This document shows, piece by piece, positions 49,189 to 57,187 of a stretch of DNA of 64,000 nucleotides. The stretch is from an uncultured Akkermansia sp. (GTDB taxonomy: Bacteria; Verrucomicrobiota; Verrucomicrobiia; Verrucomicrobiales; Akkermansiaceae): assembly GCA_904501975.1 (NCBI GenBank), contig CAJGCZ010000004.1:1-64000 (forward strand). Reading direction: 5' to 3'. The position numbers were made by a program, and so were the translations under genes. The notes under the pieces are model-generated. The model searched no databases, was not told the DNA's origin, and was given only the letters and a program-made list of their open reading frames with translations. The stretch's first letter is position 1; every line of letters begins with the position of its first letter.

Positions 49189-50238
49189 ATGAAATCTTTG
49201 AGAATTAAAACGCGTCGCGGTGGTTTCACTCTGATTGAATTGCTTACAGCCATGGCCATTACGGCTATGCTTGTAGTGTCTATTATGCAGTTGACTACGC
49301 AGGGTATTTCTCTGTGGAAGAATGTGAATGATGATGTGAACACGACATCTACAGCTCGCATTGCTTTGCAGACCATGTCAAAGGACTTGGAGTCGTACCA
49401 GATGAAGCCCGGTGCCAATAACTACGAGTGGTTCCATGCCCGTAAGGATGAGGAGGCTGATACGGATGATTTGAAGAAGAAAGCTGACCGCAAGGGTAAG
49501 AACAACAAGCGTGCCAAGAAGCCCGATCGTTTGTCCTATGTTCCCGAGTCGGCTCGTTTCATTTTCTTTACCTGCGCTCCGGATCGTAACCCTGCTGTAT
49601 CAAGCGATCAGTCTTCTCGTAGTGGTTACCGTTTGGATTTGGCCAGTGCCACCGACCGCGAGGGTGATCCCTACCTTGGAGACGTGAATGCTGTAGGTTA
49701 TCGTTTGGAGTACAAGGACCATATTCAGAACAAGGATGCCTCTGAGATTGATGGCGGTGTGTTCCCTGTGTTTGCCTTGTACCGCCACATTGTGTCTCAG
49801 CGCCGCACTTATGATTCCGTGCTCTGCCAGACCGATTTGTATCAAGCCTTCCGCAGTGAGAGTACTGATGAAGAGCAGGATATTATCTGCGATAACGTGG
49901 TGGAAATGAACCTGTCTCTTAACTTTGAATATTTGGTATCTGAAGCTAAGGGCAAGCGCGCTGCTCAAAAGAGAATGGAGACGGTAACTATCATCTCTTC
50001 CAACGGTAAGGGTGAGAAGTTCTCTGTGCTGGGTGATTCCATTATCGTAGGCGGTAAGGCCTACCCGAACGCACGTATCGTTTCTGCCAGCATGAGTGTT
50101 ACCGTGCTTACGGAGGAAGGTGCTGCTATTGTGGAGCGCATGCGCCAGGGTAAAGCACGTGCTCCGAAGCCTGTCGACTTCTTTACACGCTATACGCGCC
50201 AGTTCTCTACATCTGTTTCATTGCCCCAACCTTACTAA
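49189..50238 (+). CDS. Prepilin-like protein 3 (PilW/GspJ-like, cassette C-like)
   Basis: This 349-aa protein has a leader of about 10 residues and the site RGG|FTLIELLTAMAITAML, with Glu5 present. WKNVNDDVNTTSTARIALQT and the long size match GspJ/PilW-like minor pilins. A Lys-rich insert (KKKADRKGKNNKRAKK) lies near residue 97. It ends the three-gene prepilin operon 10 bases before the lipoate ligase gene. The large 'A' protein of the verrucomicrobial cassette is not next to it. Confidence 0.82.
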   Translation: MKSLRIKTRRGGFTLIELLTAMAITAMLVVSIMQLTTQGISLWKNVNDDVNTTSTARIALQTMSKDLESYQMKPGANNYEWFHARKDEEADTDDLKKKADRKGKNNKRAKKPDRLSYVPESARFIFFTCAPDRNPAVSSDQSSRSGYRLDLASATDREGDPYLGDVNAVGYRLEYKDHIQNKDASEIDGGVFPVFALYRHIVSQRRTYDSVLCQTDLYQAFRSESTDEEQDIICDNVVEMNLSLNFEYLVSEAKGKRAAQKRMETVTIISSNGKGEKFSVLGDSIIVGGKAYPNARIVSASMSVTVLTEEGAAIVERMRQGKARAPKPVDFFTRYTRQFSTSVSLPQPY

Positions 50239-50248
50239 AGGGTGCCGT

Positions 50249-50989
50249 ATGAGCTTTGATATGACTCAAACCTTGCCTGAGGGCCTGCTTCCGCAGGTCG
50301 TCAGGCTTTGGATTGACCCCGTTCCCCGTGGTGGCTATGAAAATATGGCTGCCGATGAATTGCTGAGCCGTCGTTCCGAGGCTTGGTTGCGCATCTATAC
50401 TTGGGCGCGTCCTTGTGTTAGCTTCGGTTACTTTGATACCTCAACTGTGGCTGCAGAGATTTTTCCGGGCGAAGGGGTAGAGTATATTCGCCGTTGGACG
50501 GGGGGTGGTATTGTGGATCACCGGAAGGGGTATACGTATACTGTAACGCTGCCTGCTGTTGAGGGTGTTATTTATCCGCCGGCTGATAAGCTTTATAAAT
50601 GGATTCACGGAGCACTTGCAGAAGCCTTGAAGGCTAGTGGCGTTGACTGCACGTTGCTTGTGGAAGATGCTCCTGACGGTGGCCGCGCTTGCTGGGCAAG
50701 CCCTGTAGCCAGTGATATTGTTGACCCTGCCGGTCATAAATTAGCCGGTGCCGGGCAGCGCCGTTATCGTGGCGCTGTGTTACACCAAGGCCTGATTCAG
50801 GAGTGCGAGCCTGCCGAGGGCTGGGAGCATTTATTGGCTCAGGCTCTTGTGCCACAGGTTGAGGAAGTCTTCGGCGAAGAGCCGTATGCAGGCTTCAACG
50901 AAGAATTGGATGAATTGTGCCGTACGAAGTATTATTCCGCAGAGTGGAACGATGAATCGCATGGCCGTCGTAAACCCGGCAAATCATGA
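50249..50989 (+). CDS. Lipoate-protein ligase-like protein (LplA/LipB fold)
   Basis: This protein belongs to the biotin/lipoyl ligase fold family. It has RRWTGGGIVDHRKGYTYTV (the RRxTGGG motif), the lysine region DPAGHKLAGAGQRRYRGAVL and HQGLI. At 246 aa it lacks the LplA C-terminal accessory domain. It may load lipoate or octanoate onto E2 or GcvH proteins. The ATG at 50249 is chosen; the frame is open another 51 codons upstream but overlaps the prepilin gene. Its stop codon overlaps the start of the Nudix gene by 4 bases. Confidence 0.82.
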   Translation: MSFDMTQTLPEGLLPQVVRLWIDPVPRGGYENMAADELLSRRSEAWLRIYTWARPCVSFGYFDTSTVAAEIFPGEGVEYIRRWTGGGIVDHRKGYTYTVTLPAVEGVIYPPADKLYKWIHGALAEALKASGVDCTLLVEDAPDGGRACWASPVASDIVDPAGHKLAGAGQRRYRGAVLHQGLIQECEPAEGWEHLLAQALVPQVEEVFGEEPYAGFNEELDELCRTKYYSAEWNDESHGRRKPGKS

Positions 50990-52176
50990 CAAAAGAGCAG
51001 CACGCCTACCGTAAAAATGTGGCAGCCGTTATCATGGATGTCGAGGGTAGGGTGTTGCTCGGGCGCAAGAAAGAAGATAGCCGCTATTATCATTTTCCTC
51101 AGGGTGGTGTTGGCCGTAAGGAGTCTTTTGAGGAAGCTCTATGGCGTGAGATTTTTGAAGAAACGGGGCTCCACCGTGCTCAACTGCGCATTCTTGCCCG
51201 TTTAGCCGGGCTAAGCTATAAATATAGGCGTAAAAATAAGAAACGGCTCAAGTGGGAGGGGCAGGAACAGACCTACTATCTGATTGAATATACGGGGGAG
51301 CCGGAAGTACACTTTGCTCCGTCTTCTACAGAGTTCTCTGTGTTTGAATGGGTGCATTACTCTCAATTAACCCCGGAGATATTTGTTCCCTTTAAGCGAG
51401 AAGTGACAGAAGATGTGTTGCGTACATTCTTCCCGGTCGGTATCAAAGATTTACAGGCTCACATAGCATCACTTGATACAGAAATGCGTTATTGTTTTTT
51501 AGCTGACAGCTCCATGTCGGATTTTACACCTAATGACAGAGCGCTCTTTTTAGGGGATAAGGCCGATGCCAAAAATCAGATGCTTGACTTGCAGATGCGC
51601 ATAACGCAGGCACAATTGACCTTGGCAGAGCTTGCGCCGAATCTGCGCATTTTGGTGCTTCTGCATGCATTGCCTGTGCAGAATGAGAAGCGCCGAGTGA
51701 ACGCGCTGCGTCGTTTGGCCTCTCAATTCGATACCATATTGACTCGTGTACCGCGGTATGTCGGCAATCAAGAGCAGGGGGATGGAACCTTGTTGCCGGA
51801 TTTAACCCGCATGGTGCCGGCCGAAGGCGAAACGCTGATACTTGCCGATTCTCCGTATACCTCATCTCGCTTTGTGTCGGCGACAGAGAGCATCGCTTCG
51901 TTTGAGAAACTGATGCTACAGGATGGCATGTGTGTCTTTAAGTTTTTCTTGCACATTACACCCGAGCAATGGGATAAAAGCGGTGCTGAGGGTACTTATG
52001 AGGATTATACCCGAGCGGCGCAGGAGCAATTGGCAGCCTCTGCGGAGGCGTTTCCTTGGTATGTCGTGCCCTCAGATAAGAAATGGTACCGCGACTATGT
52101 GATTGCTTCCATCATGGCGCAGAGTCTTGAAAATCTGGTGCAGGAATATGAAAAGCCCGATTCTCCGGGAGTTTAG
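50986..52176 (+). CDS. Nudix hydrolase fused to a degenerate PPK2-like domain
   Basis: The N-terminal 155 residues are a Nudix domain very like RppH: YRKNVAAVIMD, YYHFPQGG and a perfect Nudix box at residues 40-62 (GX5EX7REUXEEXGU). RppH removes pyrophosphate from mRNA 5' ends. From about residue 180 to 390 the sequence follows polyphosphate kinase 2: the lead helix KNQMLDLQMRITQAQ, KFFLHITPEQW and PWYVVPSDKKWYRDYVIAS. The PPK2 Walker A (normally GxDxxGKxG) reads LLHALPVQNEKRR, and the Walker B FDRSWY-type motif reads LADSPYTSSRF, so kinase activity is doubtful. The C-terminal half may bind polyphosphate or nucleotides as a regulator. The gene overlaps the ligase gene by 4 bases. Confidence 0.85.
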   Translation: MTKEQHAYRKNVAAVIMDVEGRVLLGRKKEDSRYYHFPQGGVGRKESFEEALWREIFEETGLHRAQLRILARLAGLSYKYRRKNKKRLKWEGQEQTYYLIEYTGEPEVHFAPSSTEFSVFEWVHYSQLTPEIFVPFKREVTEDVLRTFFPVGIKDLQAHIASLDTEMRYCFLADSSMSDFTPNDRALFLGDKADAKNQMLDLQMRITQAQLTLAELAPNLRILVLLHALPVQNEKRRVNALRRLASQFDTILTRVPRYVGNQEQGDGTLLPDLTRMVPAEGETLILADSPYTSSRFVSATESIASFEKLMLQDGMCVFKFFLHITPEQWDKSGAEGTYEDYTRAAQEQLAASAEAFPWYVVPSDKKWYRDYVIASIMAQSLENLVQEYEKPDSPGV

Positions 52177-52219
52177 ACCTAAAAAATGCCCACATGATTG
52201 CTGAAGTCTCAAAAAAAAC

Positions 52220-52248
52220 TCGCCAACCTAGGGCATAGGTGGTATAGT
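52220..52248 (+). promoter_or_regulatory. asnS promoter
   Basis: TCGCCA (52220-52225) and TATAGT (52243-52248) are 17 bases apart. The ATG at 52255 follows the -10 by 6 bases, predicting a leaderless mRNA. Confidence 0.6.
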
Positions 52249-52254
52249 TAGGAC

Positions 52255-53619
52255 ATGAGAAGAACTCTGGTAAAACATGCGCTTGATAGTGTAACAGCGC
52301 AGGATTCTATTCTTGTTGAGGGCTGGGTACGCACCCGCCGTGATTCTAAGGCTTTCTCTTTCCTGGAGATTAATGATGGCACCAGCCTTGCTTCTATTCA
52401 GGTGATTGCAGATGCCGGTATTCCCGGTTATGAGAACATCGGCAAAATGACAACCGGCGCTTCCGTGTCTGTGCAGGGCAAGCTGGTAGAAAGCCCCGGA
52501 AAGCAGAAGTGGGAAATTCAGGCCACTGCTATTGAGTTGGTTGGTACATCCCCTGAGAGCTATCCGCTGCAGAAGAAGGGCCACTCTCCTGAATTCTTGA
52601 GAACCATTGCGCACTTGCGTCCGCGCACCAATCTGTTCGGTGCCGTGTTCCGCACACGTTCCCGTATTGCAGCTGCCGTTCACAAGTTCTTCTTGGACCG
52701 TGATTTCGTGTGGGTGCACACGCCCATTATTACAGCTTCCGACTGCGAAGGTGCAGGTGAGATGTTCCATGTCACCACACTGGACCCCTTAGCTGAAAAC
52801 AAGAGCTATGAGAAGGACTTCTTCGGCAAGGCTGCCAGCCTTACCGTTTCCGGTCAGCTGGAGGGTGAAACATTTGCTTGTGCTTTGAGCAACATTTATA
52901 CCTTCGGCCCCACCTTCCGCGCGGAGAACAGTAACACTTCTCGCCACGCTGCCGAGTTCTGGATGATTGAGCCGGAAATCGCCTTCTGCGATATTTATGG
53001 CGATATGGATGTTGCGGAGTCTTTCATTAAGCATATAGCCAACACGATGCTTGCTGATGAAAGCGGCGACTTTGATTTCTTCTGCCGTTTTGTTGATAAG
53101 GGTCTGAAGGCACGCCTTGAAGAGGTGAGCCAGAAACCCTTTGTACGCTGCTCTTACACCGAGGCTATCGACATTATGCTTGCCAGTGGTGAGAAGTTTG
53201 AATATCCTCCCTACTGGGGTATGGATCTTCAGAGTGAGCACGAGCGCTTCCTTACCGAGCGTCACTTTAAGTGCCCGGTCATTGTCTACAATTATCCGAA
53301 GGAAATCAAGCCCTTCTACATGCGCCTTAATGAGGATGGTAAGACGGTGACAGCGATGGACGTGCTTGTGCCCGGTATCGGCGAGATTATCGGCGGCAGC
53401 CAGCGCGAGGAGCGTTTGGATGTGCTGGAAGGCAACATCGAGCGCCTTGGAATGGATGCCGAAGCCTACTATTGGTACAATGACCTGCGCCGCTACGGCA
53501 CTGTGCCTCATGCCGGTTTCGGTGTGGGCTTTGAGCGCTTGATTATGTTTGTAACCGGCGTGCAGAATATTCGCGACGTCTTGCCGTATCCGCGTACTCC
53601 CAGAAATTGCGAATTCTGA
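52255..53619 (+). CDS. asnS: Asparaginyl-tRNA synthetase
   Basis: AsnS charges tRNA(Asn). The N-terminal OB-fold anticodon-binding domain (EGWVRTRRDSKAFSFLEIND) leads to a class II core. Motif 2 is in FRAENSNTSRHAAEFWMIEP and motif 3 in GFGVGFERLIMFVTG. HTPIITASDCEGAGEMF is typical of AsnS rather than AspS. The length of 454 aa is normal. Direct Asn-tRNA synthesis is therefore available. Confidence 0.96.
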   Translation: MRRTLVKHALDSVTAQDSILVEGWVRTRRDSKAFSFLEINDGTSLASIQVIADAGIPGYENIGKMTTGASVSVQGKLVESPGKQKWEIQATAIELVGTSPESYPLQKKGHSPEFLRTIAHLRPRTNLFGAVFRTRSRIAAAVHKFFLDRDFVWVHTPIITASDCEGAGEMFHVTTLDPLAENKSYEKDFFGKAASLTVSGQLEGETFACALSNIYTFGPTFRAENSNTSRHAAEFWMIEPEIAFCDIYGDMDVAESFIKHIANTMLADESGDFDFFCRFVDKGLKARLEEVSQKPFVRCSYTEAIDIMLASGEKFEYPPYWGMDLQSEHERFLTERHFKCPVIVYNYPKEIKPFYMRLNEDGKTVTAMDVLVPGIGEIIGGSQREERLDVLEGNIERLGMDAEAYYWYNDLRRYGTVPHAGFGVGFERLIMFVTGVQNIRDVLPYPRTPRNCEF

Positions 53620-53647
53620 TAAAATACCTCCAATTCTTGCTTTTAGC

Positions 53648-53676
53648 TTGTCTTGACGTACTTTTAATGCTATAAC
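53648..53676 (+). promoter_or_regulatory. Promoter of the ROK kinase gene
   Basis: TTGTCT (53648-53653) and TATAAC (53671-53676) are 17 bases apart. A leader of about 7 bases precedes the ATG at 53691. Confidence 0.5.
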
Positions 53677-53690
53677 ACTCTCGTAACATT

Positions 53691-55088
53691 ATGAATATCC
53701 AACCGAAATTCACACCCGTACTCGACCCGGACTTCGTAGCCCCGGTACTCTGGAACAAGGCTTTTGAGGATAAGGTGGCTGCTACACCCGATTCTCATAG
53801 CATTGACATTGCTCTCACTCGTATGGATGGCACCTGCTTCCGCTGGAGCGGCAAGGTTCTTCCTTCCTCTGAGGAGAATGATGCTCTGAACAACCAGTAC
53901 ATTGAGCGTATCGTTAAGTTCCTTCTCTGGATGAAGGGCGGTTGCACCATTATGGTTGCCGGCGACGACAAGATTGCTGATATGCTTGCCTCCACCTACT
54001 GCGCCGGTGGTGCTCGCGAGTTTGACTGGGATTTCATTGGTAAGAAGATTTACGATCAGCCCATCGAGGTTGTGAAGGTGGCTTGCCACTGTGAGCTTCC
54101 TGCTGAGAACTCCACTTCCGTATCTCTTGGCCGTAACTTGGATGGCTACCGCATTGGTTTCGACCTCGGTGGTTCCGACCGCAAGTGCGCTGCCGTGATT
54201 AACGGTGAGGTTGTATACTCCGAAGAAGTTGTTTGGGATCCCTACCACCAGACCGACCCCAACTATCAGGTAGAAGGCGTACATGATTCCCTTGAGCGCG
54301 CTGCCAAGCATCTGCCGCAGGTAGACGCCATCGGTGGTTCTGCTGCCGGTGTATACGTGAACAGCGAGCCCCGTGTAGGCTCCCTCTTCCGTGGCATTGC
54401 TCAGGATGACTTCGTGAATGTGATTCGCCCGATGTTCAAGAACCTCAAGGACCGCTGGAGCCAGATTCAGGGTAAGGAAGTTCCCTTTGAGGTGGTGAAT
54501 GACGGTGAAGTTACCGCTCTTGCCGGTGCTATGGGCATGAACGACGATGCTGTTCTCGGTATCGCCATGGGTACCTCTCTGGCTGCCGGTTATGTGGACC
54601 CCGAGGGTCACATTATGCCTTGGCTCAATGAGCTTGCCTTCGTTCCGGTTGACTACCAGGAGGACGGCGGTGTAGATGAGTGGTCCCGCGATAAGGGTGT
54701 AGGTGCTATGTACTTCTCCCAGCAGGCTGTTGCTCGTTTGGCCCCCCGTGCCGGTTTTGAGTTCGGCGCAATGCCCTATCCGGAGCAGCTTAAGAAGGTG
54801 CAGGCCGCTATGGCAGAGGGCGACGAGCGTGCTCGCAAGATTTACGAGACCATCGGTGTTGAATTCGGCTACACCATCGCCTATTTCTCCAAGTTCTACG
54901 CACTGCGTAACCTCCTGTTCTTGGGCCGCGTAGCTACCGGCGACGGTGGTCAGCTCATCATCGACAAGGCCAACGAGGTACTTGCCGGTGAATTCCCCGA
55001 GCTTGCCATCACGCTCTGCGTACCCGATGAGAAGACCAAGCGTCACGGCCAGGCTGTTGCCGCTGCCTCTCTTCCCAAGATTGGTTAA
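53691..55088 (+). CDS. ROK-family sugar kinase-like protein, long form
   Basis: This 465-aa protein has an ASKHA-type kinase core: phosphate-1 motif GFDLGGSDRKCAAV near residue 156, VNDGEVTALAGAMG near 270 (catalytic Asp) and the phosphate-2 loop IAMGTSLAAGYVD near 290. About 150 extra residues precede the core. The usual ROK zinc-binding cysteine cluster is missing. It is probably a hexokinase or glucokinase of central metabolism. Codon use is strongly biased to a few codons, which suggests high expression. It is a single-gene unit ending at a strong terminator. Confidence 0.78.
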   Translation: MNIQPKFTPVLDPDFVAPVLWNKAFEDKVAATPDSHSIDIALTRMDGTCFRWSGKVLPSSEENDALNNQYIERIVKFLLWMKGGCTIMVAGDDKIADMLASTYCAGGAREFDWDFIGKKIYDQPIEVVKVACHCELPAENSTSVSLGRNLDGYRIGFDLGGSDRKCAAVINGEVVYSEEVVWDPYHQTDPNYQVEGVHDSLERAAKHLPQVDAIGGSAAGVYVNSEPRVGSLFRGIAQDDFVNVIRPMFKNLKDRWSQIQGKEVPFEVVNDGEVTALAGAMGMNDDAVLGIAMGTSLAAGYVDPEGHIMPWLNELAFVPVDYQEDGGVDEWSRDKGVGAMYFSQQAVARLAPRAGFEFGAMPYPEQLKKVQAAMAEGDERARKIYETIGVEFGYTIAYFSKFYALRNLLFLGRVATGDGGQLIIDKANEVLAGEFPELAITLCVPDEKTKRHGQAVAAASLPKIG

Positions 55089-55101
55089 GCAATCATTTCA
55101 G

Positions 55102-55138
55102 AAAGGGCCGGCAGGGACAACCTGTTCGGCCCTTTTTA
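55102..55138 (+). terminator. Terminator of the ROK kinase gene
   Basis: AAAGGGCCG and CGGCCCTTT pair around a loop that itself holds CAGG/CCTG, followed by a T-run. Confidence 0.9.
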
Positions 55139-55165
55139 AGTTATTAGATTTTTACTACAAAACGT

Positions 55166-57187
55166 ATGGCTTTTCAAACGGAAATCTGGCAATGTCCGCA
55201 ATGCGGGCACAGGGCAGATATCTCATCACTGGGCTTCTTTGCCCCGGTGACGTGTACTCATTGCAGCCATACGGATTATGTACACACACTGTTAGCTAAC
55301 TTTCGCTTGGAGGCCATCCAAGGAATTGGTGGCATGAGTGTCGTGTTGCGCGGGCGCGATGTACTGCTGAATCGTCCCGTAGCTATCAAACTGCTCAATG
55401 AAACCTATCGCGACCAGCCCGAGCGTATTGCTCGTTTTGAAAACGAGTGCTCGATGATGGCGAAGGTGCATCATCCGAATGTTGTTTCGGTGTACTCAGC
55501 CGGTTGGGCAAAGGAGCAGTTTTATATTGCCATGGAGCTTTTGGAGGGTAAAAATTTGGAAACTATCGTAACCCCCCAAGAGCCGCTTAAGCCCTTACGA
55601 GCTATCGATATCACAACTCAAATAGCTCGTGGCCTTGAGGCTGCACACATTGCCGGCATGTTGCACCGCGACATGAAACCCGGCAATGTTATTATTTCCT
55701 CCGATGGTGTCGCCAAGGTGTTGGACTTTGGCTTAGCTCAAGCCGCTAGTGCCGAAGATTCTGAGGAGGTTATTTGGGCCACACCGTTTTATGTAGCCCC
55801 GGAAACCCTGCAACGAAACGCAGAGGATGCCCGCACGGACATATACTCCTTGGGCATGACGCTGCGCTACCTGCTCACCGGCAATGATACCTTGCCCGGT
55901 TCTCCGTCTTCTGTTTCCTCGTTACTGGAAGCAAAATATCATCTGGCGCCCTTTGAAAAACTGATGCCCGGTGCAGACGAAACATTGTGCGATTTGGTGA
56001 ATCGCATGACTGCTTTTGCACCGGAGGAACGCCATGATAACTATGCCGATTTGCTGGCGGAATTGAAAGAGGTGCATGATGCGCTTTCCGAGGCTCATTT
56101 AGGCAAGCATTCTCCGCACAGGCGTCGAGCTCGTATGAAGCAACGCTTTGTTTATGGCGCATCATTGGCTACTGCTTGTTTAGTGTCTTTCTTTAGCGCA
56201 TACTTCCTCTCTATCCCGGCAGCAGAGCGTTATGTGATTCCCGAGATTGCAGAAGAAAGTTTTAATATGGGTGCGCAGGGCAATCCTGCCTTGGCAGCCG
56301 CTTTTGCAGCCATGGACAAGGCTGACTGGGATTTAGCGTTGCAAAACTTTATCGCTCTTAAGGAGAATGGGCAGGAGCCGATTGTCACTTCGTGGGCTAT
56401 GCTGCATGGAGCCGCCTTGTCATACCTCTGCTGTAAGAGTGATAATGATGTCGAAGCTTGCCTTGAGTCCTTCCGTAGTTCGTTAGCAGCTGTGGCAGAG
56501 GATTCTCCCGCAACAGAGATGCGTCACATGTTGAGTCAGGCAGCAGCAGCTTTGGATTCTCCCGAAAAAATAGCGGAAATCTCTGACCGCCGCGTTCTAG
56601 GGTTGGTGCATTGCCTTTTAGTGCGCCACCACCTTGCACAGAGTAAGGTTGGCGAGGCGAAAGAAGCGCTTGCATCAGCCGCAGAAGAATTCCGCCTCTC
56701 AAAATCATCACCTTATGCAACACAATTGCTCTCGCTTGTGAATGGTCTAGAGGCCGGGTACGCGCCTGCATTTGCTGTAGCTACCTATAATGAGGCGCTT
56801 CAATTGCTGGCGCAGCACGATTTTAACGAGGCTCAGCACCGTTTGACCGAGCAATTGAAGGCTAATCCGGAGAATGCGGAAGAATTGAAGGTGCTGGCCG
56901 AGGTTTGCACCTGCGGAACCACGCTTTGCAGCACCTTATCCCGTGTCATGAAGGGCAAGTACGAGAAGGGCATGAGTGCAGAGAGATTCCTGGAAATTAA
57001 TGCACAAGATAAGTTTATAGGAGAAATCCGTTCCAAGGAGTTTGCTGCCCTTTTAATGCTGTTGAAGCAAGATTATGTCGCAGCCTTTGCCGCAAATCCC
57101 TACGCGGCAGATGAGTTCAGCAATGATCCGTTTGCCATTATGATGCGCGATTGGAAAACACGCTTGGCGCCTTACATAAAAGAGTAA
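55166..57187 (+). CDS. Zinc-ribbon Ser/Thr protein kinase, membrane-anchored
   Basis: This 673-aa protein starts with a C4 zinc ribbon (CPQCGH...CTHCSH, residues 10-34). A Hanks-type kinase domain follows: glycine loop GIGGMSVVLRG, Lys75 in VAIKLL, HRDMKPGNV with Asp169, DFG at 187-189 and APE at 211-213. A basic stretch and one membrane helix (about residues 330-350) lead to a C-terminal region of about 320 residues that looks like helical TPR-type repeats outside the membrane. It may sense envelope signals. The target is unknown. Its 3' end overlaps the convergent priA gene by 16 bases. Confidence 0.9.
   Translation: MAFQTEIWQCPQCGHRADISSLGFFAPVTCTHCSHTDYVHTLLANFRLEAIQGIGGMSVVLRGRDVLLNRPVAIKLLNETYRDQPERIARFENECSMMAKVHHPNVVSVYSAGWAKEQFYIAMELLEGKNLETIVTPQEPLKPLRAIDITTQIARGLEAAHIAGMLHRDMKPGNVIISSDGVAKVLDFGLAQAASAEDSEEVIWATPFYVAPETLQRNAEDARTDIYSLGMTLRYLLTGNDTLPGSPSSVSSLLEAKYHLAPFEKLMPGADETLCDLVNRMTAFAPEERHDNYADLLAELKEVHDALSEAHLGKHSPHRRRARMKQRFVYGASLATACLVSFFSAYFLSIPAAERYVIPEIAEESFNMGAQGNPALAAAFAAMDKADWDLALQNFIALKENGQEPIVTSWAMLHGAALSYLCCKSDNDVEACLESFRSSLAAVAEDSPATEMRHMLSQAAAALDSPEKIAEISDRRVLGLVHCLLVRHHLAQSKVGEAKEALASAAEEFRLSKSSPYATQLLSLVNGLEAGYAPAFAVATYNEALQLLAQHDFNEAQHRLTEQLKANPENAEELKVLAEVCTCGTTLCSTLSRVMKGKYEKGMSAERFLEINAQDKFIGEIRSKEFAALLMLLKQDYVAAFAANPYAADEFSNDPFAIMMRDWKTRLAPYIKE

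Noticed and set aside
53670..55046. Minus-strand frame of 458 codons opposite the ROK kinase
   Set aside because: It arises from the strongly biased codon use of the ROK gene. No motif or start signal supports it.
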